The notes under the pieces: model-generated
What the model saw: the letters and a program-made list of their open reading frames with translations, nothing else
Database searches by the model: none
What the model was told of the DNA's origin: nothing
Made by a program: the position numbers and the translations under genes
Source: Salinibaculum sp. SYNS191
Lineage (GTDB): Archaea; Halobacteriota; Halobacteria; Halobacteriales; Haloarculaceae
Length of the DNA stretch: 64,000 bases
Reading direction: 5' to 3'
Assembly (NCBI RefSeq): GCF_037338445.1
Contig: NZ_CP147838.1
Span: forward strand, 2,976,001-3,040,000
Shown: piece by piece, positions 52,601-60,357 of the stretch
How positions within the stretch are numbered: position 1 is the first letter of the stretch
Layout: each line of letters opens with the position of its first letter

Positions 52601-55600
52601 GTTTCACAGGGCGAGACGCTCGTGGTCGACGCGCCGGGCCGCCTCGCCAACGACTACGACCCTGACGGCGACTCGTTCTCGGCGTCCCACCACGGCCAGC
52701 CCAGCCACGGTACCTTACACCGGTCGGCCCAGGACGGGAGCTTCGAGTACACCCCGGACCCGGGCTTCACTGGGACGGACTCCTACGTCTACCGCGTCCG
52801 CGACGACCGCGGCGCGTACTCGAGTTTCGCCCGGGTTACTATCGAGGTCGTTGACGACAACCGCGAGCCGGTGGTCGTCGAGGACCACTACGCGACCCTC
52901 GAAGACGAGTGGCTGAACGTCTCGGCCCCGGGCCGACTCGCCAACGACTACGACCCCGACGGCGACTCGTTCTCGGCGTCTCACCACGGCGACGTCGACA
53001 ACGGCACCCTCCACCGGTCGACACAGGACGGCTCCTTCCAGTACCTGCCGAACCAGAGCTTCACGGGCACCGACTCCTATGTCTACCGCGTCCGGGACGC
53101 CCGCGGCGAGTACTCGACCTTCGAGACAGTCTCCATCGAGGTGATCGACTCGACGGCGACCGACCCGGTCGCAGTCGCCGACCACTATACCGTCACCGAG
53201 GGCGAATCGCTGACCGTCGCCAGTCCAGGAGTGCTCCTGAACGACCTCGACCCGCGGAACCACTCGTTCGACACCCCGCTCCGGGGCAGCCCGAACGACG
53301 GATCTCTCGACTGGTTCCGTGCCGACGGCGCCTTCCGGTACACGCCAGACCCGGGGTTCACCGGCACCGATAGCTTCGTCTACCTGATCGAGAACGCAAA
53401 CGGCAACCGATCGCAGTACGCCACCGTCACCATCGAGGTGCTGCCGGACTCGGACACCACGGCGAACCGCGACCCGACCGTCGTCGACGACACGTACACG
53501 GTCGTCGAGGGCGAGTGGCTGAACGTCTCGGCTCCGGGTCGGCTGGCGAACGACTACGACGTGGATGGCGACTCCTTCTCGGCGTCCCACCACGGCGATG
53601 TCGACAACGGAACGCTCCACCGCTCGGTACAGGACGGCACCTTCCAGTACAGGCCGAATCCGGGCTTTACCGGCACCGACTCCTACGTCTACCGCGTCCA
53701 GGATGAACACGGTTCGTACTCGAATTTCGGTACCGTCACCATCGAGGTCGTTCCGGACCCGAGCGCGACCGGCAACCGCGCGCCGGTGGTCACCGAGGAC
53801 CGCTACTCGGTGTACGCAGGAGAGTGGCTGAACGTCTCGGCCCCGGGTCGGCTGGCGAACGACCTCGACCCGGACGGCGACTCCTTCTCGGCGTCTCACC
53901 ACGGCGATGTCGACAACGGAACGCTCCACCGCTCGGCACAGGACGGCTCCTTCCAGTACAGGCCGGATCAGGGCTTTACTGGCACCGACTCCTACGTCTA
54001 CCGCGTCCGAGACGAACACGGCGCATACTCGAACTTCGCCCGGGTGACCATCGAGGTACTGCCGGAGCCGAACCGCGACCCGGTCGTCATCGAAGACGAC
54101 TACGCCGTCCTCCAGGGCGAGACGCTTTCCGTGGGTGCGCCCGGCCGACTCGCCAACGACTACGACCCGGACACCGATTCCTTCGCGGCGTCTCACCACG
54201 GCGACGTCGACCACGGCACCCTCACGCTGTCGGCCACCGACGGCAGCCTGGAGTACACGCCGGACCCGGGCTTCACCGGCGTCGACTCCTACGTCTACCG
54301 CGTCCGCGACGACGAGGGCGCGTACTCGAACTTCGAGACGGTGACGATCACGGTCGTCGACGCCTCGACCACCGGCAACGCAGACATCGCGGTCGCGACG
54401 GACACCCTCGACTTCGGAAGCGTCCCGGCCGGAACGACCGAGACGGCGACGTTCACCGTCGCGAACGTCGGCGATCTCAACCTCACCGTCGACGGCGCGA
54501 CGCTCTCCGGGCCGAACGCCTCCGACTTCGCAGTGGTCGGCGGGAACGCGACCGCCGTCCTCGGTTACGGCGGGACCAACACGTTCACCGTTGCCTACGG
54601 GCCGACCGCCCCCAGCACGGCGAATGCAACACTGACGGTCCACTCCGACGACCCCGACGAGCCGACAGTCGGGATTGCGCTCAGCGGTGAGAGCAACGAC
54701 GACGCTGCGCCGACGATCCACGCGGTGAATCTGACGGGGGCGTCCGTGAATAGCTCGCGCCCGGACGGGTCCGTCGTCTACGAGAACGAGACGGTCGCCG
54801 TCGAGGTGGACGTGACAGACGCGTACAGCTCGATCCAGTCAGTCGACGTCACCCTCGATGCCGCCTCGATGGGCGGCGAGCGAACTGTCGCTGCCACGGA
54901 AGACGCGCCGTCGGGCAACTGGACGGCCGCCGTGGACCTCGATGGCCTGGCACAGGGCCGCTACGACGTAATCGTCGAAGCCGTCGACGAGCGGTGGAAC
55001 TCACGAATCGTCGAGACGAACCACACCGTCGTCGTCGACCGGTCGGTGCCGAGACTCTCGGCCTCGGCCACCCGCCTCAACGCGACGCATGCGAACGTCA
55101 CGGTCACGGCCAGCGAAGCGCTCAGACCCGGGACCCTCGACGTCGAGGTCGATCCGCCGAGCGGGTCGGCGTTCTCGGTCACCATGACCGACGCGGGCGA
55201 CGCCTGGAACGGGACCTTCGCACTCGCCGGTGACGGCCAGTACGGCCTCTCTGCGAGTGCGTTCGACCTCGTGAGCTATCAGGGAGCTGACACCGCGACT
55301 GCCCGGTTCGCCACCGAGAGTACAGTCAACAACACCATCACGGTCCGGATGCAGCCCTCCGGGCTGTTCGTCCGGTTCAACACGAACCGGTCGGTCAACA
55401 ATACGTTCGTCACGATGACAGAGAGCAAGGTACCTGTCAAACCGCTCGTCCGCGGCCAGGCCGGGCTGGCGTTCCTGGACGCCGAGCTTGGAACCAAGCT
55501 CACCGGAAACCTCACCTACGCCACCATCGGCATCCCGGTCAATCCGTCGCTCCTCCCGTCGGGGGCCGACGAGGAGGACGTTACCTTCCGGTATTTCAAC

Positions 55601-56887
55601 GAGACGAGACGCCAGTGGACACCGGTCACGACGACTATCGAGAACGTCACGCTAAATGGCACGACCGACCGCTACTGGGTCGCCACTGTGACGCACTTCT
55701 CGACGTACGGGGCGGTCACCACCGACACGATGCCCCCTTCGATTACGTCGACGAGTCCGACCGACGGTGCAGAACTCCCGGCTGGGACGACGACTGCCAC
55801 GCTGCGAGTCGCGTTCGAAGATCTGCTCTCTGGCGTCGAGACAGGCGAGACGGCCGTCCTCTTCGACGACATGCCGGTGACCGGCGATCCGGCCACGTCG
55901 ATAACGAGCGACGTGGTCGAGTTCGCGGCCGCCGGCCTGACCGACGGCTCGAACCATGAGTTCGAGGTGACCGTCCAGGACCAGGCGGGGAACGTCCACA
56001 CCGAGACGGTCGCCTTCAGCGTGGCGACGGCACCGTCGTCTGGTGGGTCTAGCGGGTCCCCGTCGTCTGGTGGGACTAGCGGGTCTACGTCCTCCGGTGG
56101 GTCTAGCGGGTCCCCCTCGTCTGGTGGGTCGAGCCAGCCCCCCTCGTCTATCGGAAGTGCCCCGGCCGACGACCCGGAGTCGTCCATTGCTGTCCTCGCA
56201 GACAAGGACGGATTCCGCGTCGAGGTCAGAGACGCAGCGGCGAACGAACTGCTCTCGACAGCCGTCACGGACGGTGCGCTCGGGTCGACCGGTGTCTCCG
56301 TCGAGCACCTCTCGCTGGGCTTCGCATCGGGCGGTGACCACGACCTGCAGGTGACTGGCGGACCGACGCCGTCCGGGACGACATTCCCACCAGCAGCGGG
56401 CACTGCAATAGCCTCCCTGACCGTTCCAGACGCTAACGTGACGACGGCGACGATCCGGTTCTCTCTCACCCAGGAGATACTCACAGCCCGGGATGCCAGT
56501 GTTGGCGACGTTCGCCTCTACCGTCTGGCGGGTAGCGAGTGGGTGGCCGTCGACCTTCGGCCGATCGACAGGAGCGGACCCGACCCAGTGTTCGAGGCAA
56601 CCGTCACTGACCTCGACTCGCTCGTGGTGGCGACCCGTGGGTCGGACGTATCATCGCCGACGGAGACCCCGGCCACTTCGACGGACAACGGCGTGCAACC
56701 GCCAGAAGCGACGCCCGACCCGGCCACACCGACGGTTGACGCAACGCCCTCGTTCCAGTCGCCGACGGAAACGGGGACGCCAGTTCCCGACGAGCAGCCA
56801 ACACCGGGCGCGACTGGGCCGGGCTTCGGAGTGGTGGCAGCCCTCGCTGCCCTGCTAACTGTCGTTCTGCTCCGAACCAGGCTGTGA
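46601..56887 (+). CDS. Giant PGF-CTERM surface protein with PQQ propellers and cadherin-like repeats
   Basis: A 3428-residue protein. A signal helix (ISALAVAFTALLVCVSIVGP, about 13-35) is followed by three PQQ-type beta-propeller blocks (about 85-455, 570-970, 1100-1475), with repeats such as VYALNASDGSERW and LHALDDATGERQW. Each block ends in a CARDB-like unit (for example LSVDQDAVTEDQNVTVTATV). Two ASH-like units (about 1572-1790), eight cadherin-like repeats (about 1791-2592), another ASH-like unit and Ig-like units follow. A Gly/Ser linker (about 3146-3184), a PGF-pre-PGF-like domain and the tail GPGFGVVAALAALLTVVLLR close it. PGF-CTERM proteins are processed by archaeosortase and lipid-anchored. 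Likely a glycosylated adhesion or contact protein; the PQQ blades have no shown enzyme activity. Confidence 0.92.
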   Translation: MSVMDVLDSDSGIISALAVAFTALLVCVSIVGPAGATFGPDPVQALDQETAVSSSAALVDPTATTAFGPGGGVLSAVMTWPTLDAGDWGTLGRDPGRSGYNPNASGPTTDPDPRWIYEFENDDNDIPTVAADGLVFVSGQESLRAVDNDTGQVVWNHSGLDIESVAVSDGVVVTTEVAYSGDEIRAYDATTGTELWNETAFQADATVVFDGTLYATRGEYLYAFDLQAGGERWSVDVNEDVSNGLSAADGTLYATGMMNSRDYAVYALNASDGSERWRFEMEGPVSMHPVAVDGSVYVGAGSEPRDSTNGAYDPRFYRLNATDGHVEWIFDANTRPHGAAVADGFVYLAAGNTIHALDDATGERQWLHRLDGSLEYGLSYTRIDALAPAVADGVVYALNDRGHLVGLDGLDGTELWSYRLEGQATRPAVADDRVYVHVRDTTDTTTDYSRVYALEDPPFQFSGFSLSKTAVAPGEEFTATVTVENVDDESRTYNLSLMADPPLPVDWWALDDANGTLNPGESSQFTFAGRFNVSGSWNVSVKRALEPDAAVDPVTVEVVHPTRDDDWAQIDFDGGRSKYNPDTFGPKQHLQEVWNLTAFDDTVQPVISDGTVFVVQEPYVDGTQVEVVRGYDETTGALEWEFNVSAQNRVLAGSPTADNGTVYLYATPSGAFTSENVYDASVFALNASDGTLRWRHDTPMNYSRITNDRAPVVDDGLVYVAGARVDGTDDENASVLALDAGTGTTAWRYDVNGDGTTEAFYTVAVENGTLVASLHAQDAPSSTSYTDRLVAIDAANGGFQWSTSGLTVDLVDPPVVRNGTVYVVNESSPETMFALDLADGSQQWEFVPPDQSTETDTWRIYDPTVTDDGVYVRQMMLDSFPYTNELYRLDPATGDIVWNTSTRSLTTRFVVDGLFYGGDGQYTYIFDAETGEYYSRTDLGSRERGSVQALANGTMIVYADSTTPNDFRVLREGGIIEYTDLSVDQDAVTEDQNVTVTATVTNVGSVAREYDVNLDVAPDSFSSHYIWNSANREGLLQPGESATVTWVVELRERGDAVFVLRLVDDQDMARHMYDRAGSATVNVGDGRDGAVYDLGGPRDLAPDVGSWPTASYDAGNTGNASGNSAPTSVSSNPVTWWVNHSYEWTSGPTLANDTVFVGGYNGGDDSVYAYNATDGSLRWQYATSNDIEVPPVYAGGYLYAVASYGKVYQLNATTGERLWTFEAGDDGGISVVDNVVYVAGETSSENVLYALNATTREILWTFGKPSTGYGMATPAVVNGTVYVTHSGQATYAVDAATGVEQWSRPIASSGSSLHSPVVENGIVYVDDTWHSSTNANIYALDTADGSTLWSTAANVDGYTGSSPALANDTLYFTADGAIQAVNASSGDSRWTNTVCVAAEHSPVYADGVVYVPMSDSTIQAYDATTGDLVWRYDGYDGEAFSPAVVGGTLYATGLENSDYTYSLIALAGGATDEPKTLFDYSGLSVSSANVTEGEQVTISATVANRASTSCDYTAELSVDGSVVDSTSGSLGSSSYNYYETVEFDYSFASTGTYNVTIADLPTKQVTVTGPQPDIAPSRTSYDFGDVNESESVYAFSQIYVRNAGTAPLNVTGATITGPNASAFSVSTTSGIVQPGDVLWISTLGVQSSTLGTKHATLEIASNDTDTPVVDVALSATVVGPPEVDVSPTSVDFGDIEVGNTSTATVTVSNVGGSDLSFDGAQVSGTDAALYTVVGGAGTTTIPAGGTHDVTVEFAPVATGATSATLEIATDDADEGTVSVAFSGNGTITTANRPPVTVSDHYTVVEGEWLNVSAPGRLANDLDPDGDSFSASHHGDVDNGTLYRSTQDGSFQYRPDPGFTGTDSYVYRVRDDDGAYSSFAPVTIEVLPDPNREPVVVDDHYSVHAGEWLNVSGPGRLVNDYDPDGDSFSASHHGDVDHGTLHRSAQDGSFEYRADQWFTGTDSYVYRVQDEHGAYSNFGTVTIEVLPPRNREPVAVADTYSVSQGETLVVDAPGRLANDYDPDGDSFSASHHGQPSHGTLHRSAQDGSFEYTPDPGFTGTDSYVYRVRDDRGAYSSFARVTIEVVDDNREPVVVEDHYATLEDEWLNVSAPGRLANDYDPDGDSFSASHHGDVDNGTLHRSTQDGSFQYLPNQSFTGTDSYVYRVRDARGEYSTFETVSIEVIDSTATDPVAVADHYTVTEGESLTVASPGVLLNDLDPRNHSFDTPLRGSPNDGSLDWFRADGAFRYTPDPGFTGTDSFVYLIENANGNRSQYATVTIEVLPDSDTTANRDPTVVDDTYTVVEGEWLNVSAPGRLANDYDVDGDSFSASHHGDVDNGTLHRSVQDGTFQYRPNPGFTGTDSYVYRVQDEHGSYSNFGTVTIEVVPDPSATGNRAPVVTEDRYSVYAGEWLNVSAPGRLANDLDPDGDSFSASHHGDVDNGTLHRSAQDGSFQYRPDQGFTGTDSYVYRVRDEHGAYSNFARVTIEVLPEPNRDPVVIEDDYAVLQGETLSVGAPGRLANDYDPDTDSFAASHHGDVDHGTLTLSATDGSLEYTPDPGFTGVDSYVYRVRDDEGAYSNFETVTITVVDASTTGNADIAVATDTLDFGSVPAGTTETATFTVANVGDLNLTVDGATLSGPNASDFAVVGGNATAVLGYGGTNTFTVAYGPTAPSTANATLTVHSDDPDEPTVGIALSGESNDDAAPTIHAVNLTGASVNSSRPDGSVVYENETVAVEVDVTDAYSSIQSVDVTLDAASMGGERTVAATEDAPSGNWTAAVDLDGLAQGRYDVIVEAVDERWNSRIVETNHTVVVDRSVPRLSASATRLNATHANVTVTASEALRPGTLDVEVDPPSGSAFSVTMTDAGDAWNGTFALAGDGQYGLSASAFDLVSYQGADTATARFATESTVNNTITVRMQPSGLFVRFNTNRSVNNTFVTMTESKVPVKPLVRGQAGLAFLDAELGTKLTGNLTYATIGIPVNPSLLPSGADEEDVTFRYFNETRRQWTPVTTTIENVTLNGTTDRYWVATVTHFSTYGAVTTDTMPPSITSTSPTDGAELPAGTTTATLRVAFEDLLSGVETGETAVLFDDMPVTGDPATSITSDVVEFAAAGLTDGSNHEFEVTVQDQAGNVHTETVAFSVATAPSSGGSSGSPSSGGTSGSTSSGGSSGSPSSGGSSQPPSSIGSAPADDPESSIAVLADKDGFRVEVRDAAANELLSTAVTDGALGSTGVSVEHLSLGFASGGDHDLQVTGGPTPSGTTFPPAAGTAIASLTVPDANVTTATIRFSLTQEILTARDASVGDVRLYRLAGSEWVAVDLRPIDRSGPDPVFEATVTDLDSLVVATRGSDVSSPTETPATSTDNGVQPPEATPDPATPTVDATPSFQSPTETGTPVPDEQPTPGATGPGFGVVAALAALLTVVLLRTRL
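51973..54375 (+). repeat. Eight tandem cadherin-like repeats of about 100 codons
   Basis: Each unit has the order DxYxVxxGEWLNVSAPGRLAND, DPDGDSFSASHHGDVDNGTL, QDGSFxYxPDPGFTGTDSYV, then YRVRDxxGAYSxFxxVTIEV. Seven units are close copies; unit 5 (about 53160-53450) is divergent (NHSFDTPLRGSPNDGS). The Asp-rich motifs (DPDGDSF and GTDSYVYRVRD) would bind calcium. DNA identity between units is high, so copy number may vary between strains by recombination. Confidence 0.9.
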
Positions 56888-57825
56888 CCGCTCCGGCTCA
56901 GGTTCGACCGGGGCCCCGCTGTCAGGGAGCCCGAGGGAACACACGGGTCCATGCAGGACCCAGTCGAACGCTAACCAGTGGCGGAGTGGATTGACCGGCC
57001 TACGCTCGGGTTCAGTCACTACTCTAGATGGATGCCCCAGAGCCTCTCGAGGACGGGACACAGCAATGGAATGCGGACAGAAAGAGGCGTCAGGACTCAG
57101 CCACGAAGTGAGCGCCAGAGAAGGTGGCTCGCGACGAGAAACAGCCCCACCTCGAATCCAACGGTCGGACTCACCTCCAGTCGGGCGACGTGTGCACCGA
57201 AACTCTGTGGCGTCGAATTCGTCTATCGCTACATACTCGAATTACCGCTCGAACAACCGACTCAAGCTGGGTTTCCGCCATCTCGTCGTACTTCAGCGAG
57301 TGCTCTGCTGTCTGAATCGGCAACTACTGTTTAGGCGTGGGAGGATGTCAATGGCCATGATATAGGTAGCGACACGACCAGCCAAACCAGTCGCGGCCGA
57401 ACTGTTCGCTTCGTACCACTGCTACCTCCCGCCTTGCGCTGCCGCCTGACCGCAGCAAGAGGTCTCCCGCCGTGGGATGGTCGGCCATCACCGCTGGTGA
57501 GCGTCGCTTGACTCCCCCACGCTACGTGAGTTGGGTTGCTTACTTCTGCGTTTCTGCGAGCCTCCGCCTCAAAAGCGGTGAGTGACATCTTAAGAGAAAC
57601 TCCTGGAATGCTCCGGCGACAACTGTCGTCGACGGTCCCTGCTTTGGGTGCGTCACTGGCGTGTGCCCGCCGACGCCCGCACTCAGGACGCACCAGCAGG
57701 TAGAGAGACCGCAGGCAGTCCCGGCCGCGCTTGTGCGTGTGATGGGTTAGGTCGTGTGATATCCTTCACAGGGCCGGTCGTGGAGTGGGAGACAGTCCCG
57801 ACCGGCGACGACTGCTGTCTTCGGA
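56888..57825. other. Intergenic region with no recognised gene
   Basis: About 940 bp. Forward frames from 56978 and 56991 and a reverse frame at 57331-57693 are open for 118-124 codons, but their composition is unlike the neighbours and no family is recognised. A short reverse start MSLTAFEAEARRNAEVSNPT (from 57587) looks natural and may be a gene fragment. I see no RNA gene. Confidence 0.4.
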
Positions 57826-58719
57826 CTAGTCGCTTCCAGTCTGTTCGCCAGGGATCTCAGAATCACTCGGGAGGATCAACCGAGTCTCCTTGTATTGCAG
57901 GCCGTCTTTGCGCCGAGTCATTTTCTGTTGGTAGAGGCGACCCTGTGTGAGGTCAGTCAGTGCGTCCATCGTCCGACGGGCGAGCTTTTTCGCATAGGTG
58001 AGTGAGATGCCGTCTTCGACGCGGCGAATCCACTCTCGAAGGACGCTCGCATCGAGATACTGCCGGACTGTGTTGCTGCCACGCTTCCAGGGTTCCGAGT
58101 CCTCACTGTGGCGTTCGCGCCAACACCTGACTGCCAGCCGCGTCGGGAGTGTACTCACGTTCGCCCGAAGCATGTCGTCATCGAGGCGGGCGAGTTGCTG
58201 GATCGGCAGGAGATCACCGCGGGCGAGTGCCGACGTGCCCGAGCGTTCGAGTGGATCGGACGCATCGGGCAGGCGGACGTACTGCGTGCCATCTTTGGTG
58301 GTGAAGCGTTCGAGGCGCTCGCCATCGACTTTCAGATCAGCAGTTTGGCCGGATTCGAGAAAGCGAGAGACACTCGCCACGGCGAGGTGGGCGTTCTTTT
58401 CGAGTTCGCGACTCTGGAGTTCAGCGAGGGCCTGGTCGTGGGCGTCGATCGCCCCATCCAGGCTGTCGATTCGGGTGGTGTTGATCTGGGTGGTTGTTTC
58501 GAGTGCGTCGGTCTCTGTCTGGAGGTCCGTGGTTGTCTCTTCGAGTGAGGAGAGTCGGGATTGGAGGTCTGCAATCTCTGCTTGTTGGGCCTTGATTGTG
58601 GCCTGCTGGTCGGCAACGGTCTCGCGGAGGTCTCGACATTCAGCGAGGAGGGCGTCGATGTGGTCTGGCGATACATTGGATGAGGTGGCCTGGCCGGGGG
58701 AGTCAGTCTCTGAGGGCAT
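57826..58719 (-). CDS. Coiled-coil protein of unknown function (mobile-element type)
   Basis: A 297-residue protein started at the ATG at 58719 (MPSETDSPGQ); upstream in-frame codons look non-coding. Residues about 20-100 form a long coiled coil (LRETVADQQATIKAQQAEIA, DLQSRLSSLEETTTDLQ). The C-terminal half is basic and mixed (FLESGQTADLKVDGERLERF, RRVEDGISLTYAKKLARRTM, TRRKDGLQYKETRLILPSD) and may bind DNA. I have seen such proteins near haloarchaeal plasmid and provirus genes but cannot name the family. It faces the small winged-helix gene across about 260 bp of shared upstream DNA. Confidence 0.65.
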   Translation of the reverse strand: MPSETDSPGQATSSNVSPDHIDALLAECRDLRETVADQQATIKAQQAEIADLQSRLSSLEETTTDLQTETDALETTTQINTTRIDSLDGAIDAHDQALAELQSRELEKNAHLAVASVSRFLESGQTADLKVDGERLERFTTKDGTQYVRLPDASDPLERSGTSALARGDLLPIQQLARLDDDMLRANVSTLPTRLAVRCWRERHSEDSEPWKRGSNTVRQYLDASVLREWIRRVEDGISLTYAKKLARRTMDALTDLTQGRLYQQKMTRRKDGLQYKETRLILPSDSEIPGEQTGSD

Positions 58720-58949
58720 AGCTAGGGAGAGAAGGTGTGTTTGCGCTGCTGGCTGACGAGCGATGCAACTGGCCGTGCGAGTCCTTTTTGGACCCGCGGT
58801 GCGTGCGGTGTCATGCGGTCTGATTGGAGGCCGTCGCGACATTCCCGGTGCCTCGGGGATGTCGCTCCTTGTCACTCATCTGAGAGACGATTTTACTGGA
58901 TTGTCGCGGCGGCCATATGAGGAAAGAGCTTGCACAAGGTACATAATGT

Positions 58950-58967
58950 TTGCGCTGTATAACGCAT
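58950..58967. promoter_or_regulatory. Operator-like site before the winged-helix gene
   Basis: TTGCGC-TGTATA-ACGCAT, an imperfect palindrome 11 bp before the ATG at 58979. It closely resembles the site at 59307 downstream of the gene, which points to self-regulation by the encoded protein. Confidence 0.55.
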
Positions 58968-58978
58968 AAATAGAGTAT

Positions 58979-59293
58979 ATGGTGAAATACAAGAAACCGA
59001 ATTACGACACTAATAATTCCGGTGAAGGTTTAGCGGACAACGTTGAATCCAATGGCATGGGAAAAGAGGAGCGCAAACGTCAGGTCCTCGGGCTCCTCGT
59101 CGAATCTGGTTTAGCACTCCCTCCGACGGCTATCCTATGGAATTGCAAAAACCAGGGCGCAACGTTTGAGCGCCGCACTCTGGACAATTACATAGAAGAG
59201 CTACTTGACGAAGGCTACATCAAGAAAGTTGATGAAAAGAGGGGATACTACCAGGCAACCCCCGCAGGTCGAGATTATTATCTCAACGACTAA
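58979..59293 (+). CDS. Small winged-helix regulator (phage-repressor-like PhiH1 type)
   Basis: A 104-residue protein. The wHTH part covers about 28-104: KEERKRQVLGLLVESGLALP, PTAILWNCKNQGATFERRTL, DNYIEELLDEGYIKKVDEKR, GYYQATPAGRDYYLND. This pattern is that of the PhiH1-type haloarchaeal repressor-like family, which guards lysogenic or plasmid genes. Codon use is less GC-rich than the neighbours, suggesting recent transfer. The two similar palindromes on either side make it a strong candidate for negative self-control, and it may also control the small genes downstream. Confidence 0.8.
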   Translation: MVKYKKPNYDTNNSGEGLADNVESNGMGKEERKRQVLGLLVESGLALPPTAILWNCKNQGATFERRTLDNYIEELLDEGYIKKVDEKRGYYQATPAGRDYYLND

Positions 59294-59306
59294 CTAAAAC
59301 TCAAAA

Positions 59307-59324
59307 TTGCGCCATATAGCGCAA
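59307..59324. promoter_or_regulatory. Palindromic operator-like site after the winged-helix gene
   Basis: TTGCGC-CATATA-GCGCAA, with perfect 6-bp arms, 14 bp after the stop. It matches the site at 58950 in the TTGCGC half, and would sit in the promoter of the small genes from 59448. Confidence 0.55.
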
Positions 59325-59342
59325 GTACTAAGTGGCCCCACT

Positions 59343-59360
59343 CCGTATATTTGTATACGG
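59343..59360. promoter_or_regulatory. Second inverted repeat upstream of the small gene pair
   Basis: CCGTATA-TTTG-TATACGG, perfect 7-bp arms with a 4-bp centre, 19 bp after the previous palindrome and about 90 bp before the ATG at 59448. It has a TATA-like interior, so promoter and operator may overlap. Confidence 0.5.
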
Positions 59361-59447
59361 AACACACGTGCAGCTGGGTGATTTGGTGAAAATCGCCCCG
59401 GTGTACCAGCACCGAGGCGCGTGGGTTCCAAACTGAGACTGAACCCA

Positions 59448-59684
59448 ATGGCAACTAACGAATCCATCACGGAAGAGCGTATCGACACCTCAATTCAGCC
59501 CGCCTCTGGCGATCGGACCCGCGTTTCTGTCGCAGGTGGCGTTCTGGTCTACGAGAGGCGCGCGGTCGGCAAGGAACTCGTCGGCTTCGAGGCCGTCGAT
59601 GACTGGGATGACCTCGCCAACGATCTGGCTGTGCGTGGTCACAACCGCGGTGCGATCTATCACTTGCCGGAGTTCGACGCATGA
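59448..59684 (+). CDS. Small conserved-type haloarchaeal protein, unknown function
   Basis: A 78-residue protein started at the ATG at 59448 (MATNESITEERIDTSIQP). The core (RTRVSVAGGVLVYERRAVGK, ELVGFEAVDDWDDLANDLAV, RGHNRGAIYHLPEFDA) is beta-rich and acidic. I do not recognise the family. It overlaps the next small gene by 4 bp (ATGA), so the two form a coupled pair under the palindromic region at 59307-59360. Confidence 0.6.
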   Translation: MATNESITEERIDTSIQPASGDRTRVSVAGGVLVYERRAVGKELVGFEAVDDWDDLANDLAVRGHNRGAIYHLPEFDA

Positions 59685-59935
59685 GCTGTCGCGCGGAGCA
59701 ACATCGCCGGGTCCAGAGGGCCGAGTATGCGTTGGTAGAGTGCGAAGATGTACTGGACGTTACTGTGATCGCGGCAGGGGAAGATCCAGTCGGCAAACCA
59801 ACGCTTGACGTGCTTCTCCGGCCGACAGCAGGTGGTGTCTCACCGAATGTGGCGAGTGTGGTTGGTGAGTTCGATCTGACCGTGCGATGGGTGCAACGGC
59901 AGGGAATGCACTGGCAGGCGCTGTTGATCGCGTAA
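59681..59935 (+). CDS. Small haloarchaeal protein, unknown function (pair partner)
   Basis: An 84-residue protein: MSCRAEQHRRVQRAEYALVE, CEDVLDVTVIAAGEDPVGKP, TLDVLLRPTAGGVSPNVASV, VGEFDLTVRWVQRQGMHWQA, LLIA. The basic start and following beta strands (DVTVIAAG, LDVLLRPT, LTVRWVQR) suggest a small alpha/beta fold. It overlaps the gene at 59448 and is probably co-translated. No family name can be given. Confidence 0.6.
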   Translation: MSCRAEQHRRVQRAEYALVECEDVLDVTVIAAGEDPVGKPTLDVLLRPTAGGVSPNVASVVGEFDLTVRWVQRQGMHWQALLIA

Positions 59936-60357
59936 TCTGTTGCTACTGCTACTGGAGTGAGTCTCCGTAGCCAGTACCAAAGGCACGTGCCTCTCAACTG
60001 TTCGGAACACCCTCTGTTCAATTTGTATTTGTACACGGACTGTGAGGATGTCCCCAGGCAGACCCGACTGTTTACTCGGGATATCGCCCGAGATGAACAA
60101 CGTGGGGCAATCCGATATTTGATAAGAACCGCTGGTGAGCACCTGTCGAAGTGAGAAGAGACGCCTCTGTTGAAACCCTCCGTAGGTGATATGTTTCAGC
60201 GACCGTGCTACATACAAAGGATATTATCAGCCCGACGGCCTCATTTCTTTCCCTCTGGAAATACTGAATTATTCACTCAGTTCTTGTGGTTATTATTTTT
60301 CGAACCTAACCAACTGAAGACTAAAACAGGCCGACGCCTCTATTCTGGAATGGTAAG
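59936..60357. other. Intergenic region with one unassigned ORF
   Basis: About 420 bp, AT-rich beyond 60180. A forward frame at 59957-60154 reads DCEDVPRQTRLFTRDIARDE, then QRGAIRYLIRTAGEHLSK, which has natural composition and may be a gene tail, but it has no clear start. The left end of the lipoprotein unit begins at 60166. Confidence 0.35.

Noticed and set aside
51973..54375. Regularly spaced DNA repeats that could suggest a CRISPR array
   Set aside because: The unit is about 300 bp and in frame with a protein domain; there are no short repeat-spacer patterns or cas genes.
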